A stretch of 64,000 bases of DNA from Hippasteria phrygiana. Lineage: Eukaryota > Echinodermata > Asteroidea > Valvatida > Goniasteridae. Position 1 is the stretch's first letter. Every line of letters starts with the position of its first letter. The DNA lies in the NCBI GenBank assembly GCA_037893225.1, contig JAZGUH010000702.1:1101089-1165088 (forward strand), written 5' to 3'. The translations under genes were made by a program, and so were the position numbers. Positions 11,801 to 24,500 of the stretch are shown here, one piece after another. Below the pieces are notes generated by a model. The model searched no databases and was not told the origin of the DNA. It saw only the letters and a list, made by a program, of their open reading frames with translations.

Positions 11801-13920
11801 GAATGAGTAAAGCAAGTCCATACCCCAGGGAATTTGACATGCATGGAGCAATAAATAGACGGTAACATGTACACAGGTGTTGGCCGGAAAGAAAATAAAC
11901 ATTGCGAGGTTTGAATTTTCTTCACAAGTTTTAACTCTAAGAAGCCGACGATAATTGCAACATGTAGCGCCAGATCTAAGCTATCCATACATGTCAAAAT
12001 TACTGAATTTGGTTGATATTTCATGCAATTATGAATGAGTAAAGCAAGTCCATACCCCAGGGAATTTGACAGGCATGGAGCAATAAATAGACGGTAACAT
12101 GTACACAGATGTTGGCCGGAAAGAAAATAAACATTGCGAGGTTTGACTTTTCTCCACAAGTGTTAACTCTAAGAAGCCGCCGATGATTGCAACATGTAGC
12201 GCCAGATCTAAGCTATCCATACATGTCAAAATTACTGAATTTGGTTGATATTTCATGCAATTATGAATGAGTAAAGCAAGTCCATACCCCAGGGAATTTG
12301 ACATGCATGGAGCAATAAATAGACGGTAACATGTACACAGATGTTGGCCGGAAAGAAAATAAACATTGCGAGGTTTGACTTTTCTCCACAAGTGTTAACT
12401 CTAAGAAGCCGCCGATAATTGCAACATGTAGCGCCAGATCTACGCTATCCATACATGTCAAAATTACTGTATTTGGTTGATATTTCATGCAATTATGAAT
12501 GAGTAAAGCAAGTCCATACCCCAGGGAATTTGACATGCATGGAGCAATAAATAGACGGTAACATGTACACAGATGTTGGCCGGAAAGAAAATAAACATTG
12601 CGAGGTTTGACTTTTCTCCACAAGTGTTAACTCTAAGAAGCCGCCGATGATTGCAACATGTAGCGCCAGATCTAAGCTATCCATACATGTCAAAATTACT
12701 GAATTTGGTTGATATTTCATGCAATTATGAATGAGTAAAGCAAGTCCATACCCCAGGGAATTTGACAGGCATGGAGCAATAAATAAAAGGTAATCTGCAC
12801 ACAGATGTTGGCCGGAAAGAAAATAAACATTGCGAGGTTTGACTTTTCTCCACAAGTGTTAACTCTAAGAAGCCGCCGATAATTGCAACATGTAGCGCCA
12901 GATCTACGCTATCCATACATGTCAAAATTACTGTATTTGGTTGATATTTCATGCAATTATGAATGAGTAAAGCAAGTCCATACCCCAGGGAATTTGACAT
13001 GCATGGAGCAATAAATAGACGGTAACATGTACACAGATGTTGGCCGGAAAGAAAATAAACATTGCGAGGTTTGACTTTTCTCCACAAGTGTTAACTCTAA
13101 GAAGCCGCCGATAATTGCAACATGTAGCGCCAGATCTAAGCTATCCATACATGTCAAAATTACTGTATTTGGTTGATATTTCATGCAATTATGAATGAGT
13201 AAAGCAAGTCCATACCCCAGGGAATTTGACATGCATGGAGCAATAAATAGACGGTAACATGTACACAGGTGTTGGCCGGAAAGAAAATAAACATTGCGAG
13301 GTTTGAATTTTCTTCACAAGTTTTAACTCTAAGAAGCCGACGATAATTGCAACATGTAGCGCCAGATCTAAGCTATCCATACATGTCAAAATTACTGAAT
13401 TTGGTTGATATTTCATGCCATTATGAATGAGTAAAGCAAGTCCATACCCCAGGGAATTTGACAGGCATGGAGCAATAAATAGACGGTAACATGTACACAG
13501 ATGTTGGCCGGAAAGAAAATAAACATTGCGAGGTTTGACTTTTCTCCACAAGTGTTAACTCTAAGAAGCCGCCGATGATTGCAACATGTAGCGCCAGATC
13601 TAAGCTATCCATACATGTCAAAATTACTGAATTTGGTTGATATTTCATGCAATTATGAATGAGTAAAGCAAGTCCATACCCCAGGGAATTTGACATGCAT
13701 GGAGCAATAAATAGACGGTAACATGTACACAGATGTTGGCCGGAAAGAAAATAAACATTGCGAGGTTTGACTTTTCTCCACAAGTGTTAACTCTAAGAAG
13801 CCGCCGATAATTGCAACATGTAGCGCCAGATCTACGCTATCCATACATGTCAAAATTACTGTATTTGGTTGATATTTCATGCAATTATGAATGAGTAAAG
13901 CAAGTCCATACCCCAGGGAA
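8817..13920. repeat. 22-monomer higher-order repeat, copy 1 (5,104 bp)
   Basis: The unit order is T1v-T5-T1-T2-T1v(A53)-T1-T1(G8,T148)-T3-T4-T1-T1v-T5-T1-T3-T4-T1-T1v-T2-T1v-T3-T4-T1. The next block repeats the order at an offset of exactly 5,104 bases. The rare TCTACTCT form at unit position 148 appears only here (unit 10,209) and 5,104 bp later (unit 15,313). Differences private to this copy include a G in the AAATGAAC string near 9,112, TTGACCGG near 10,258, AAATATACGG near 11,626, and CATGCCATT near 13,419. Confidence 0.88.
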
Positions 13921-16900
13921 TTTGACATGCATGGAGCAATAAATAGACGGTAACATGTACACAGATGTTGGCCGGAAAGAAAATAAACATTGCGAGGTTT
14001 GACTTTTCTCCACAAGTGTTAACTCTAAGAAGCCGCCGATAATTGCAACATGTAGCGCCAGATCTAAGCTATCCATACATGTCAAAATTACTGAATTTGG
14101 TTGATATTTCATGCAATTATGAATGAGTAAAGCAAGTCCATACCCCAGGGAATTTGACATGCATGGAGCAATAAATAGACGGTAACATGTACACAGATGT
14201 TGGCCGGAAAGAAAATAAACATTGCGAGGTTTGAATTTTCTCCACAAGTGTTAACTCTAAGAAGCCGCCGATAATTGCAACATGTAGCGCCAGATCTACG
14301 CTATCCATACATGTCAAAATTACTGTATTTGGTTGATATTTCATGCAATTATGAATGAGTAAAGCAAGTCCATACCCCAGGGAATTTGACATGCATGGAG
14401 CAATAAATAGACGGTAACATGTACACAGATGTTGGCCGGAAAGAAAATAAACATTGCGAGGTTTGACTTTTCTCCACAAGTGTTAACTCTAAGAAGCCGC
14501 CGATAATTGCAACATGTAGCGCCAGATCTACGCTATCCATACATGTCAAAATTACTGTATTTGGTTGATATTTCATGCAATTATGAATGAGTAAAGCAAG
14601 TCCATACCCCAGGGAATTTGACAGGCATGGAGCAATAAATAAAAGGTAATCTGCACACAGATGTTGGCCGGAAAGAAAATAAACATTGCGAGGTTTGACT
14701 TTTCTCCACAAGTGTTAACTCTAAGAAGCCGCCGATAATTGCAACATGTAGCGCCAGATCTACGCTATCCATACATGTCAAAATTACTGTATTTGGTTGA
14801 TATTTCATGCAATTATGAATGAGTAAAGCAAGTCCATACCCCAGGGAATTTGACATGCATGGAGCAATAAATAGACGGTAACATGTACACAGATGTTGGC
14901 AGGAAAGAAAATAAACATTGCGAGGTTTGACTTTTCTCCACAAGTGTTAACTCTAAGAAGCCGCCGATGATTGCAACATGTAGCGCCAGATCTAAGCTAT
15001 CCATACATGTCAAAATTACTGAATTTGGTTGATATTTCATGCAATTATGAATGAGTAAAGCAAGTCCATACCCCAGGGAATTTGACATGCATGGAGCAAT
15101 AAATAGACGGTAACATGTACACAGATGTTGGCCGGAAAGAAAATAAACATTGCGAGGTTTGACTTTTCTCCACAAGTGTTAACTCTAAGAAGCCGCCGAT
15201 AATTGCAACATGTAGCGCCAGATCTACGCTATCCATACATGTCAAAATTACTGTATTTGGTTGATATTTCATGCAATTATGAATGAGTAAAGCAAGTCCA
15301 TACCCCAGGGAATTTGACAGGCATGGAGCAATAAATAGACGGTAACATGTACACAGATGTTGGCCGGAAAGAAAATAAACATTGCGAGGTTTGACTTTTC
15401 TCCACAAGTGTTAACTCTAAGAAGCCGCCGATAATTGCAACATGTAGCGCCAGATCTACTCTATCCATACATGTCAAAATTACTGTATTTGGTTGATATT
15501 TCATGCAATTATGAATGAGTAAAGCAAGTCCATACCCCAGGGAATTTGACATGCATGGAGCAATAAATAGACGGTAACATGTACACAGGTGTTGGCCGGA
15601 AAGAAAATAAACATTGCGAGGTTTGAATTTTCTTCACAAGTTTTAACTCTAAGAAGCCGACGATAATTGCAACATGTAGCGCCAGATCTAAGCTATCCAT
15701 ACATGTCAAAATTACTGAATTTGGTTGATATTTCATGCAATTATGAATGAGTAAAGCAAGTCCATACCCCAGGGAATTTGACAGGCATGGAGCAATAAAT
15801 AGACGGTAACATGTACACAGATGTTGGCCGGAAAGAAAATAAACATTGCGAGGTTTGACTTTTCTCCACAAGTGTTAACTCTAAGAAGCCGCCGATGATT
15901 GCAACATGTAGCGCCAGATCTAAGCTATCCATACATGTCAAAATTACTGAATTTGGTTGATATTTCATGCAATTATGAATGAGTAAAGCAAGTCCATACC
16001 CCAGGGAATTTGACATGCATGGAGCAATAAATAGACGGTAACATGTACACAGATGTTGGCCGGAAAGAAAATAAACATTGCGAGGTTTGACTTTTCTCCA
16101 CAAGTGTTAACTCTAAGAAGCCGCCGATAATTGCAACATGTAGCGCCAGATCTACGCTATCCATACATGTCAAAATTACTGTATTTGGTTGATATTTCAT
16201 GCAATTATGAATGAGTAAAGCAAGTCCATACCCCAGGGAATTTGACATGCATGGAGCAATAAATAGACGGTAACATGTACACAGATGTTGGCCGGAAAGA
16301 AAATAAACATTGCGAGGTTTGACTTTTCTCCACAAGTGTTAACTCTAAGAAGCCGCCGATGATTGCAACATGTAGCGCCAGATCTAAGCTATCCATACAT
16401 GTCAAAATTACTGAATTTGGTTGATATTTCATGCAATTATGAATGAGTAAAGCAAGTCCATACCCCAGGGAATTTGACATGCATGGAGCAATAAATAGAC
16501 GGTAACATGTACACAGATGTTGGCCGGAAAGAAAATAAACATTGCGAGGTTTGAATTTTCTCCACAAGTGTTAACTCTAAGAAGCCGCCGATAATTGCAA
16601 CATGTAGCGCCAGATCTACGCTATCCATACATGTCAAAATTACTGTATTTGGTTGATATTTCATGCAATTATGAATGAGTAAAGCAAGTCCATACCCCAG
16701 GGAATTTGACATGCATGGAGCAATAAATAGACGGTAACATGTACACAGATGTTGGCCGGAAAGAAAATAAACATTGCGAGGTTTGACTTTTCTCCACAAG
16801 TGTTAACTCTAAGAAGCCGCCGATAATTGCAACATGTAGCGCCAGATCTACGCTATCCATACATGTCAAAATTACTGAATTTGGTTGATATTTCATGCAA

Positions 16901-18096
16901 TTATGAATGAGTAAAGCAAGTCCATACCCCAGGGAATTTGACAGGCATGGAGCAATAAATAGACGGTAACATGTACACAGATGTTGGCCGGAAAGAAAAT
17001 AAACATTGCGAGGTTTGACTTTTCTCCACAAGTGTTAACTCTAAGAAGCCGCCGATGATTGCAACATGTAGCGCCAGATCTAAGCTATCCATACATGTCA
17101 AAATTACTGAATTTGGTTGATATTTCATGCAATTATGAATGAGTAAAGCAAGTCCATACCCCAGGGAATTTGACATGCATGGAGCAATAAATAGACGGTA
17201 ACATGTACACAGATGTTGGCCGGAAAGAAAATAAACATTGCGAGGTTTGACTTTTCTCCACAAGTGTTAACTCTAAGAAGCCGCCGATAATTGCAACATG
17301 TAGCGCCAGATCTACGCTATCCATACATGTCAAAATTACTGTATTTGGTTGATATTTCATGCAATTATGAATGAGTAAAGCAAGTCCATACCCCAGGGAA
17401 TTTGACATGCATGGAGCAATAAATAGACGGTAACATGTACACAGATGTTGGCCGGAAAGAAAATAAACATTGCGAGGTTTGACTTTTCTCCACAAGTGTT
17501 AACTCTAAGAAGCCGCCGATGATTGCAACATGTAGCGCCAGATCTAAGCTATCCATACATGTCAAAATTACTGAATTTGGTTGATATTTCATGCAATTAT
17601 GAATGAGTAAAGCAAGTCCATACCCCAGGGAATTTGACAGGCATGGAGCAATAAATAAAAGGTAATCTGCACACAGATGTTGGCCGGAAAGAAAATAAAC
17701 ATTGCGAGGTTTGACTTTTCTCCACAAGTGTTAACTCTAAGAAGCCGCCGATAATTGCAACATGTAGCGCCAGATCTACGCTATCCATACATGTCAAAAT
17801 TACTGTATTTGGTTGATATTTCATGCAATTATGAATGAGTAAAGCAAGTCCATACCCCAGGGAATTTGACATGCATGGAGCAATAAATAGACGGTAACAT
17901 GTACACAGATGTTGGCCGGAAAGAAAATAAACATTGCGAGGTTTGACTTTTCTCCACAAGTGTTAACTCTAAGAAGCCGCCGATAATTGCAACATGTAGC
18001 GCCAGATCTAAGCTATCCATACATGTCAAAATTACTGTATTTGGTTGATATTTCATGCAATTATGAATGAGTAAAGCAAGTCCATACCCCAGGGAA
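13921..18096. repeat. 22-monomer higher-order repeat, copy 2, incomplete (one monomer lost)
   Basis: The first 12 units match copy 1 in class order. Copy 1 then has T1 followed by T3. Copy 2 has one unit at 16,705 that is T1-like on the left (C147) and T3-like on the right (A174), and continues directly with T4 at 16,937. One 232-bp unit has been removed by exchange within homologous sequence, with the crossover between unit positions 147 and 174. The copy runs on through T4-T1-T1v-T2-T1v to 18,096, then leaves the 22-mer order. Confidence 0.85.
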
Positions 18097-21000
18097 TTTG
18101 ACAGGCATGGAGCAATAAATAAAAGGTAATCTGCACACAGATGTTGGCCGGAAAGAAAATAAACATTGCGAGGTTTGACTTTTCTCCACAAGTGTTAACT
18201 CTAAGAAGCCGCCGATAATTGCAACATGTAGCGCCAGATCTACGCTATCCATACATGTCAAAATTACTGTATTTGGTTGATATTTCATGCAATTATGAAT
18301 GAGTAAAGCAAGTCCATACGCCAGGGAATTTGACATGCATGGAGCAATAAATAGACGGTAACATGTACACAGATGTTGGCCGGAAAGAAAATAAACATTG
18401 CGAGGTTTGACTTTTCTCCACAAGTGTTAACTCTAAGAAGCCGCCGATAATTGCAACATGTAGCGCCAGATCTAGGCTATCCATACATGTCAAAATTACT
18501 GAATTTGGTTGATATTTCATGCAATTATGAATGAGTAAAGCAAGTCCATACCCCAGGGAATTTGACAGGCATGGAGCAATAAATAAAAGGTAATCTGCAC
18601 ACAGATGTTGGCCGGAAAGAAAATAAACATTGCGAGGTTTGACTTTTCTCCACAAGTGTTAACTCTAAGAAGCCGCCGATAATTGCAACATGTAGCGCCA
18701 GATCTAAGCTATCAATACATGTCAAAATTACTGAATTTGGTTGATATTTCATGCAATTATGAATGAGTAAAGCAAGTCCATACCCCAGGGAATTTGACAT
18801 GCATGGAGCAATAAATAGACGGTAACATGTACACAGATGTTGGCCGGAAAGAAAATAAACATTGCGAGGTTTGACTTTTCTCCACAAGTGTTAACTCTAA
18901 GAAGCCGCCGATAATTGCAACATGTAGCGCCAGATCTACGCTATCCATACATGTCAAAATTACTGTATTTGGTTGATATTTCATGCAATTATGAATGAGT
19001 AAAGCAAGTCCATACCCCAGGGAATTTGACATGCATGGAGCAATAAATAGACGGTAACATGTACACAGATGTTGGCCGGAAAGAAAATAAACATTGCGAG
19101 GTTTGACTTTTCTCCACAAGTGTTAACTCTAAGAAGCCGCCGATGATTGCAACATGTAGCGCCAGATCTAAGCTATCCATACATGTCAAAATTACTGAAT
19201 TTGGTTGATATTTCATGCAATTATGAATGAGTAAAGCAAGTCCATACCCCAGGGAATTTGACATGCATGGAGCAATAAATAGACGGTAACATGTACACAG
19301 ATGTTGGCCGGAAAGAAAATAAACATTGCGAGGTTTGAATTTTCTCCACAAGTGTTAACTCTAAGAAGCCGCCGATAATTGCAACATGTAGCGCCAGATC
19401 TACGCTATCCATACATGTCAAAATTACTGTATTTGGTTGATATTTCATGCAATTATGAATGAGTAAAGCAAGTCCATACCCCAGGGAATTTGACATGCAT
19501 GGAGCAATAAATAGACGGTAACATGTACACAGATGTTGGCCGGAAAGAAAATAAACATTGCGAGGTTTGACTTTTCTCCACAAGTGTTAACTCTAAGAAG
19601 CCGCCGATAATTGCAACATGTAGCGCCAGATCTACGCTATCCATACATGTCAAAATTACTGTATTTGGTTGATATTTCATGCAATTATGAATGAGTAAAG
19701 CAAGTCCATACCCCAGGGAATTTGACATGCATGGAGCAATAAATAGACGGTAACATGTACACAGGTGTTGGCCGGAAAGAAAATAAACATTGCGAGGTTT
19801 GAATTTTCTTCACAAGTTTTAACTCTAAGAAGCCGACGATAATTGCAACATGTAGCGCCAGATCTAAGCTATCCATACATGTCAAAATTACTGAATTTGG
19901 TTGATATTTCATGCAATTATGAATGAGTAAAGCAAGTCCATACCCCAGGGAATTTGACAGGCATGGAGCAATAAATAGACGGTAACATGTACACAGATGT
20001 TGGCCGGAAAGAAAATAAACATTGCGAGGTTTGACTTTTCTCCACAAGTGTTAACTCTAAGAAGCCGCCGATGATTGCAACATGTAGCGCCAGATCTAAG
20101 CTATCCATACATGTCAAAATTACTGAATTTGGTTGATATTTCATGCAATTATGAATGAGTAAAGCAAGTCCATACCCCAGGGAATTTGACATGCATGGAG
20201 CAATAAATAGACGGTAACATGTACACAGATGTTGGCCGGAAAGAAAATAAACATTGCGAGGTTTGACTTTTCTCCACAAGTGTTAACTCTAAGAAGCCGC
20301 CGATAATTGCAACATGTAGCGCCAGATCTACGCTATCCATACATGTCAAAATTACTGTATTTGGTTGATATTTCATGCAATTATGAATGAGTAAAGCAAG
20401 TCCATACCCCAGGGAATTTGACATGCATGGAGCAATAAATAGACGGTAACATGTACACAGATGTTGGCCGGAAAGAAAATAAACATTGCGAGGTTTGACT
20501 TTTCTCCACAAGTGTTAACTCTAAGAAGCCGCCGATGATTGCAACATGTAGCGCCAGATCTAAGCTATCCATACATGTCAAAATTACTGAATTTGGTTGA
20601 TATTTCATGCAATTATGAATGAGTAAAGCAAGTCCATACCCCAGGGAATTTGACAGGCATGGAGCAATAAATAAAAGGTAATCTGCACACAGATGTTGGC
20701 CGGAAAGAAAATAAACATTGCGAGGTTTGACTTTTCTCCACAAGTGTTAACTCTAAGAAGCCGCCGATAATTGCAACATGTAGCGCCAGATCTACGCTAT
20801 CCATACATGTCAAAATTACTGTATTTGGTTGATATTTCATGCAATTATGAATGAGTAAAGCAAGTCCATACCCCAGGGAATTTGACATGCATGGAGCAAT
20901 AAATAGACGGTAACATGTACACAGATGTTGGCCGGAAAGAAAATAAACATTGCGAGGTTTGACTTTTCTCCACAAGTGTTAACTCTAAGAAGCCGCCGAT

Positions 21001-21576
21001 AATTGCAACATGTAGCGCCAGATCTAAGCTATCCATACATGTCAAAATTACTGTATTTGGTTGATATTTCATGCAATTATGAATGAGTAAAGCAAGTCCA
21101 TACCCCAGGGAATTTGACAGGCATGGAGCAATAAATAAAAGGTAATCTGCACACAGATGTTGGCCGGAAAGAAAATAAACATTGCGAGGTTTGACTTTTC
21201 TCCACAAGTGTTAACTCTAAGAAGCCGCCGATAATTGCAACATGTAGCGCCAGATCTACGCTATCCATACATGTCAAAATTACTGTATTTGGTTGATATT
21301 TCATGCAATTATGAATGAGTAAAGCAAGTCCATACCCCAGGGAATTTGACATGCATGGAGCAATAAATAGACGGTAACATGTACACAGATGTTGGCCGGA
21401 AAGAAAATAAACATTGCGAGGTTTGACTTTTCTCCACAAGTGTTAACTCTAAGAAGCCGCCGATAATTGCAACATGTAGCGCCAGATCTAGGCTATCCAT
21501 ACATGTCAAAATTACTGAATTTGGTTGATATTTCATGCAATTATGAATGAGTAAAGCAAGTCCATACCCCAGGGAA
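18097..21576. repeat. 13-monomer higher-order repeat (3,016 bp) plus first three units of a second copy
   Basis: The order is T2-T1v(G147)-T2v(A154)-T1-T1v-T5-T1-T3-T4-T1-T1v-T2-T1v, at 18,097-21,112. The first three units then recur at 21,113-21,576 and the following one at 21,577. The markers are rare: TCTAGGCT occurs at units 18,329 and 21,345, and the TATCAATAC form at units 18,561 and 21,577, each 3,016 bp apart. Ten units of this block (18,793-21,112) also match 10,905-13,224 in the neighbouring 22-mer, so the 13-mer appears to be derived from it with a new T2-rich insert. Confidence 0.85.
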
Positions 21577-24500
21577 TTTGACAGGCATGGAGCAATAAAT
21601 AAAAGGTAATCTGCACACAGATGTTGGCCGGAAAGAAAATAAACATTGCGAGGTTTGACTTTTCTCCACAAGTGTTAACTCTAAGAAGCCGCCGATAATT
21701 GCAACATGTAGCGCCAGATCTAAGCTATCAATACATGTCAAAATTACTGAATTTGGTTGATATTTCATGCAATTATGAATGAGTAAAGCAAGTCCATACC
21801 CCAGGGAATTTGACATGCATGGAGCAATAAATAGACGGTAACATGTACACAGATGTTGGCCGGAAAGAAAATAAACATTGCGAGGTTTGAATTTTCTCCA
21901 CAAGTTTTAACTCTAAGAAGCCGCCGATAATTGCAACATGTAGCGCCAGATCTAAGCTATCCATACATGTCAAAATTACTGTATTTGGTTGATATTTCAT
22001 GCAATTATGAATGAGTAAAGCAAGTCCATACCCCAGGGAATTTGACATGCATGGAGCAATAAATAGACGGTAACATGTACACAGATGTTGGCCGGAAAGA
22101 AAATAAACATTGCGAGGTTTGAATTTTCTCCACAAGTTTTAACTCTAAGAAGCCGCCGATAATTGCAACATGTAGCGCCAGATCTAAGCTATCCATACAT
22201 GTCAAAATTACTGAATTTGGTTGATATTTCATGCAATTATGAATGAGTAAAGCAAGTCCATACCCCAGGGAATTTGACATGCATGGAGCAATAAATAGAC
22301 GGTAACATGTACACAGATGTTGGCCGGAAAGAAAATAAACATTGCGAGGTTTGAATTTTCTCCACAAGTTTTAACTCTAAGAAGCCGCCGATAATTGCAA
22401 CATGTAGCGCCAGATCTAAGCTATCCATACATGTCAAAATTACTGAATTTGGTTGATATTTCATGCAATTATGAATGAGTAAAGCAAGTCCATACCCCAG
22501 GGAATTTGACAGGCATGGAGCAATAAATAAAAGGTAATCTGCACACAGATGTTGGCCGGAAAGAAAATAAACATTGCGAGGTTTGACTTTTCTCCACAAG
22601 TGTTAACTCTAAGAAGCCGCCGATAATTGCAACATGTAGCGCCAGATCTAAGCTATCCATACATGTCAAAATTACTGAATTTGGTTGATATTTCAAGCAA
22701 TTATGAATGAGTAAAGCAAGTCCATACCCCAGGGAATTTGACATGCATGGAGCAATAAATAGACGGTAACATGTACACAGATGTTGGCCGGAAAGAAAAT
22801 AAACATTGCGAGGTTTCAATTTTCTCCACAAGTGTTAACTCTAAGAAGCCGCCGATAATTGCAACATGTAGCGCCAGATCTACGCTATCCATACATGTCA
22901 AAATTACTGTATTTGGTTGATATTTCATGCAATTATGAATGAGTAAAGCAAGTCCATACCCCAGGGAATTTGACATGCATGGAGCAATAAATAGACGGTA
23001 ACATGTACACAGATGTTGGCCGGAAAGAAAATAAACATTGCGAGGTTTGACTTTTCTCCACAAGTGTTAACTCTAAGAAGCCGCCGATAATTGCAACATG
23101 TAGCGCCAGATCTACGCTATCCATACATGTCAAAATTACTGTATTTGGTTGATATTTCATGCAATTATGAATGAGTAAAGCAAGTCCATACCCCAGGGAA
23201 TTTGACAGGCATGGAGCAATAAATAAAAGGTAATCTGCACACAGATGTTGGCCGGAAAGAAAATAAACATTGCGAGGTTTGACTTTTCTCCACAAGTGTT
23301 AACTCTAAGAAGCCGCCGATAATTGCAACATGTAGCGCCAGATCTACGCTATCCATACATGTCAAAATTACTGTATTTGGTTGATATTTCATGCAATTAT
23401 GAATGAGTAAAGCAAGTCCATACCCCAGGGAATTTGACATGCATGGAGCAATAAATAGACGGTAACATGTACACAGATGTTGGCCGGAAAGAAAATAAAC
23501 ATTGCGAGGTTTGACTTTTCTCCACAAGTGTTAACTCTAAGAAGCCGCCGATAATTGCAACATGTAGCGCCAGATCTACGCTATCCATACATGTCAAAAT
23601 TACTGAATTTGGTTGATATTTCATGCAATTATGAATGAGTAAAGCAAGTCCATACCCCAGGGAATTTGACAGGCATGGAGCAATAAATAAAAGGTAATCT
23701 GCACACAGATGTTGGCCGGAAAGAAAATAAACATTGCGAGGTTTGACTTTTCTCCACAAGTGTTAACTCTAAGAAGCCGCCGATAATTGCAACATGTAGC
23801 GCCAGATCTAAGCTATCAATACATGTCAAAATTACTGAATTTGGTTGATATTTCATGCAATTATGAATGAGTAAAGCAAGTCCATACCCCAGGGAATTTG
23901 ACATGCATGGAGCAATAAATAGACGGTAACATGTACACAGATGTTGGCCGGAAAGAAAATAAACATTGCGAGGTTTGAATTTTCTCCACAAGTTTTAACT
24001 CTAAGAAGCCGCCGATAATTGCAACATGTAGCGCCAGATCTAAGCTATCCATACATGTCAAAATTACTGTATTTGGTTGATATTTCATGCAATTATGAAT
24101 GAGTAAAGCAAGTCCATACCCCAGGGAATTTGACATGCATGGAGCAATAAATAGACGGTAACATGTACACAGATGTTGGCCGGAAAGAAAATAAACATTG
24201 CGAGGTTTGAATTTTCTCCACAAGTTTTAACTCTAAGAAGCCGCCGATAATTGCAACATGTAGCGCCAGATCTAAGCTATCCATACATGTCAAAATTACT
24301 GAATTTGGTTGATATTTCATGCAATTATGAATGAGTAAAGCAAGTCCATACCCCAGGGAATTTGACATGCATGGAGCAATAAATAGACGGTAACATGTAC
24401 ACAGATGTTGGCCGGAAAGAAAATAAACATTGCGAGGTTTGAATTTTCTCCACAAGTTTTAACTCTAAGAAGCCGCCGATAATTGCAACATGTAGCGCCA

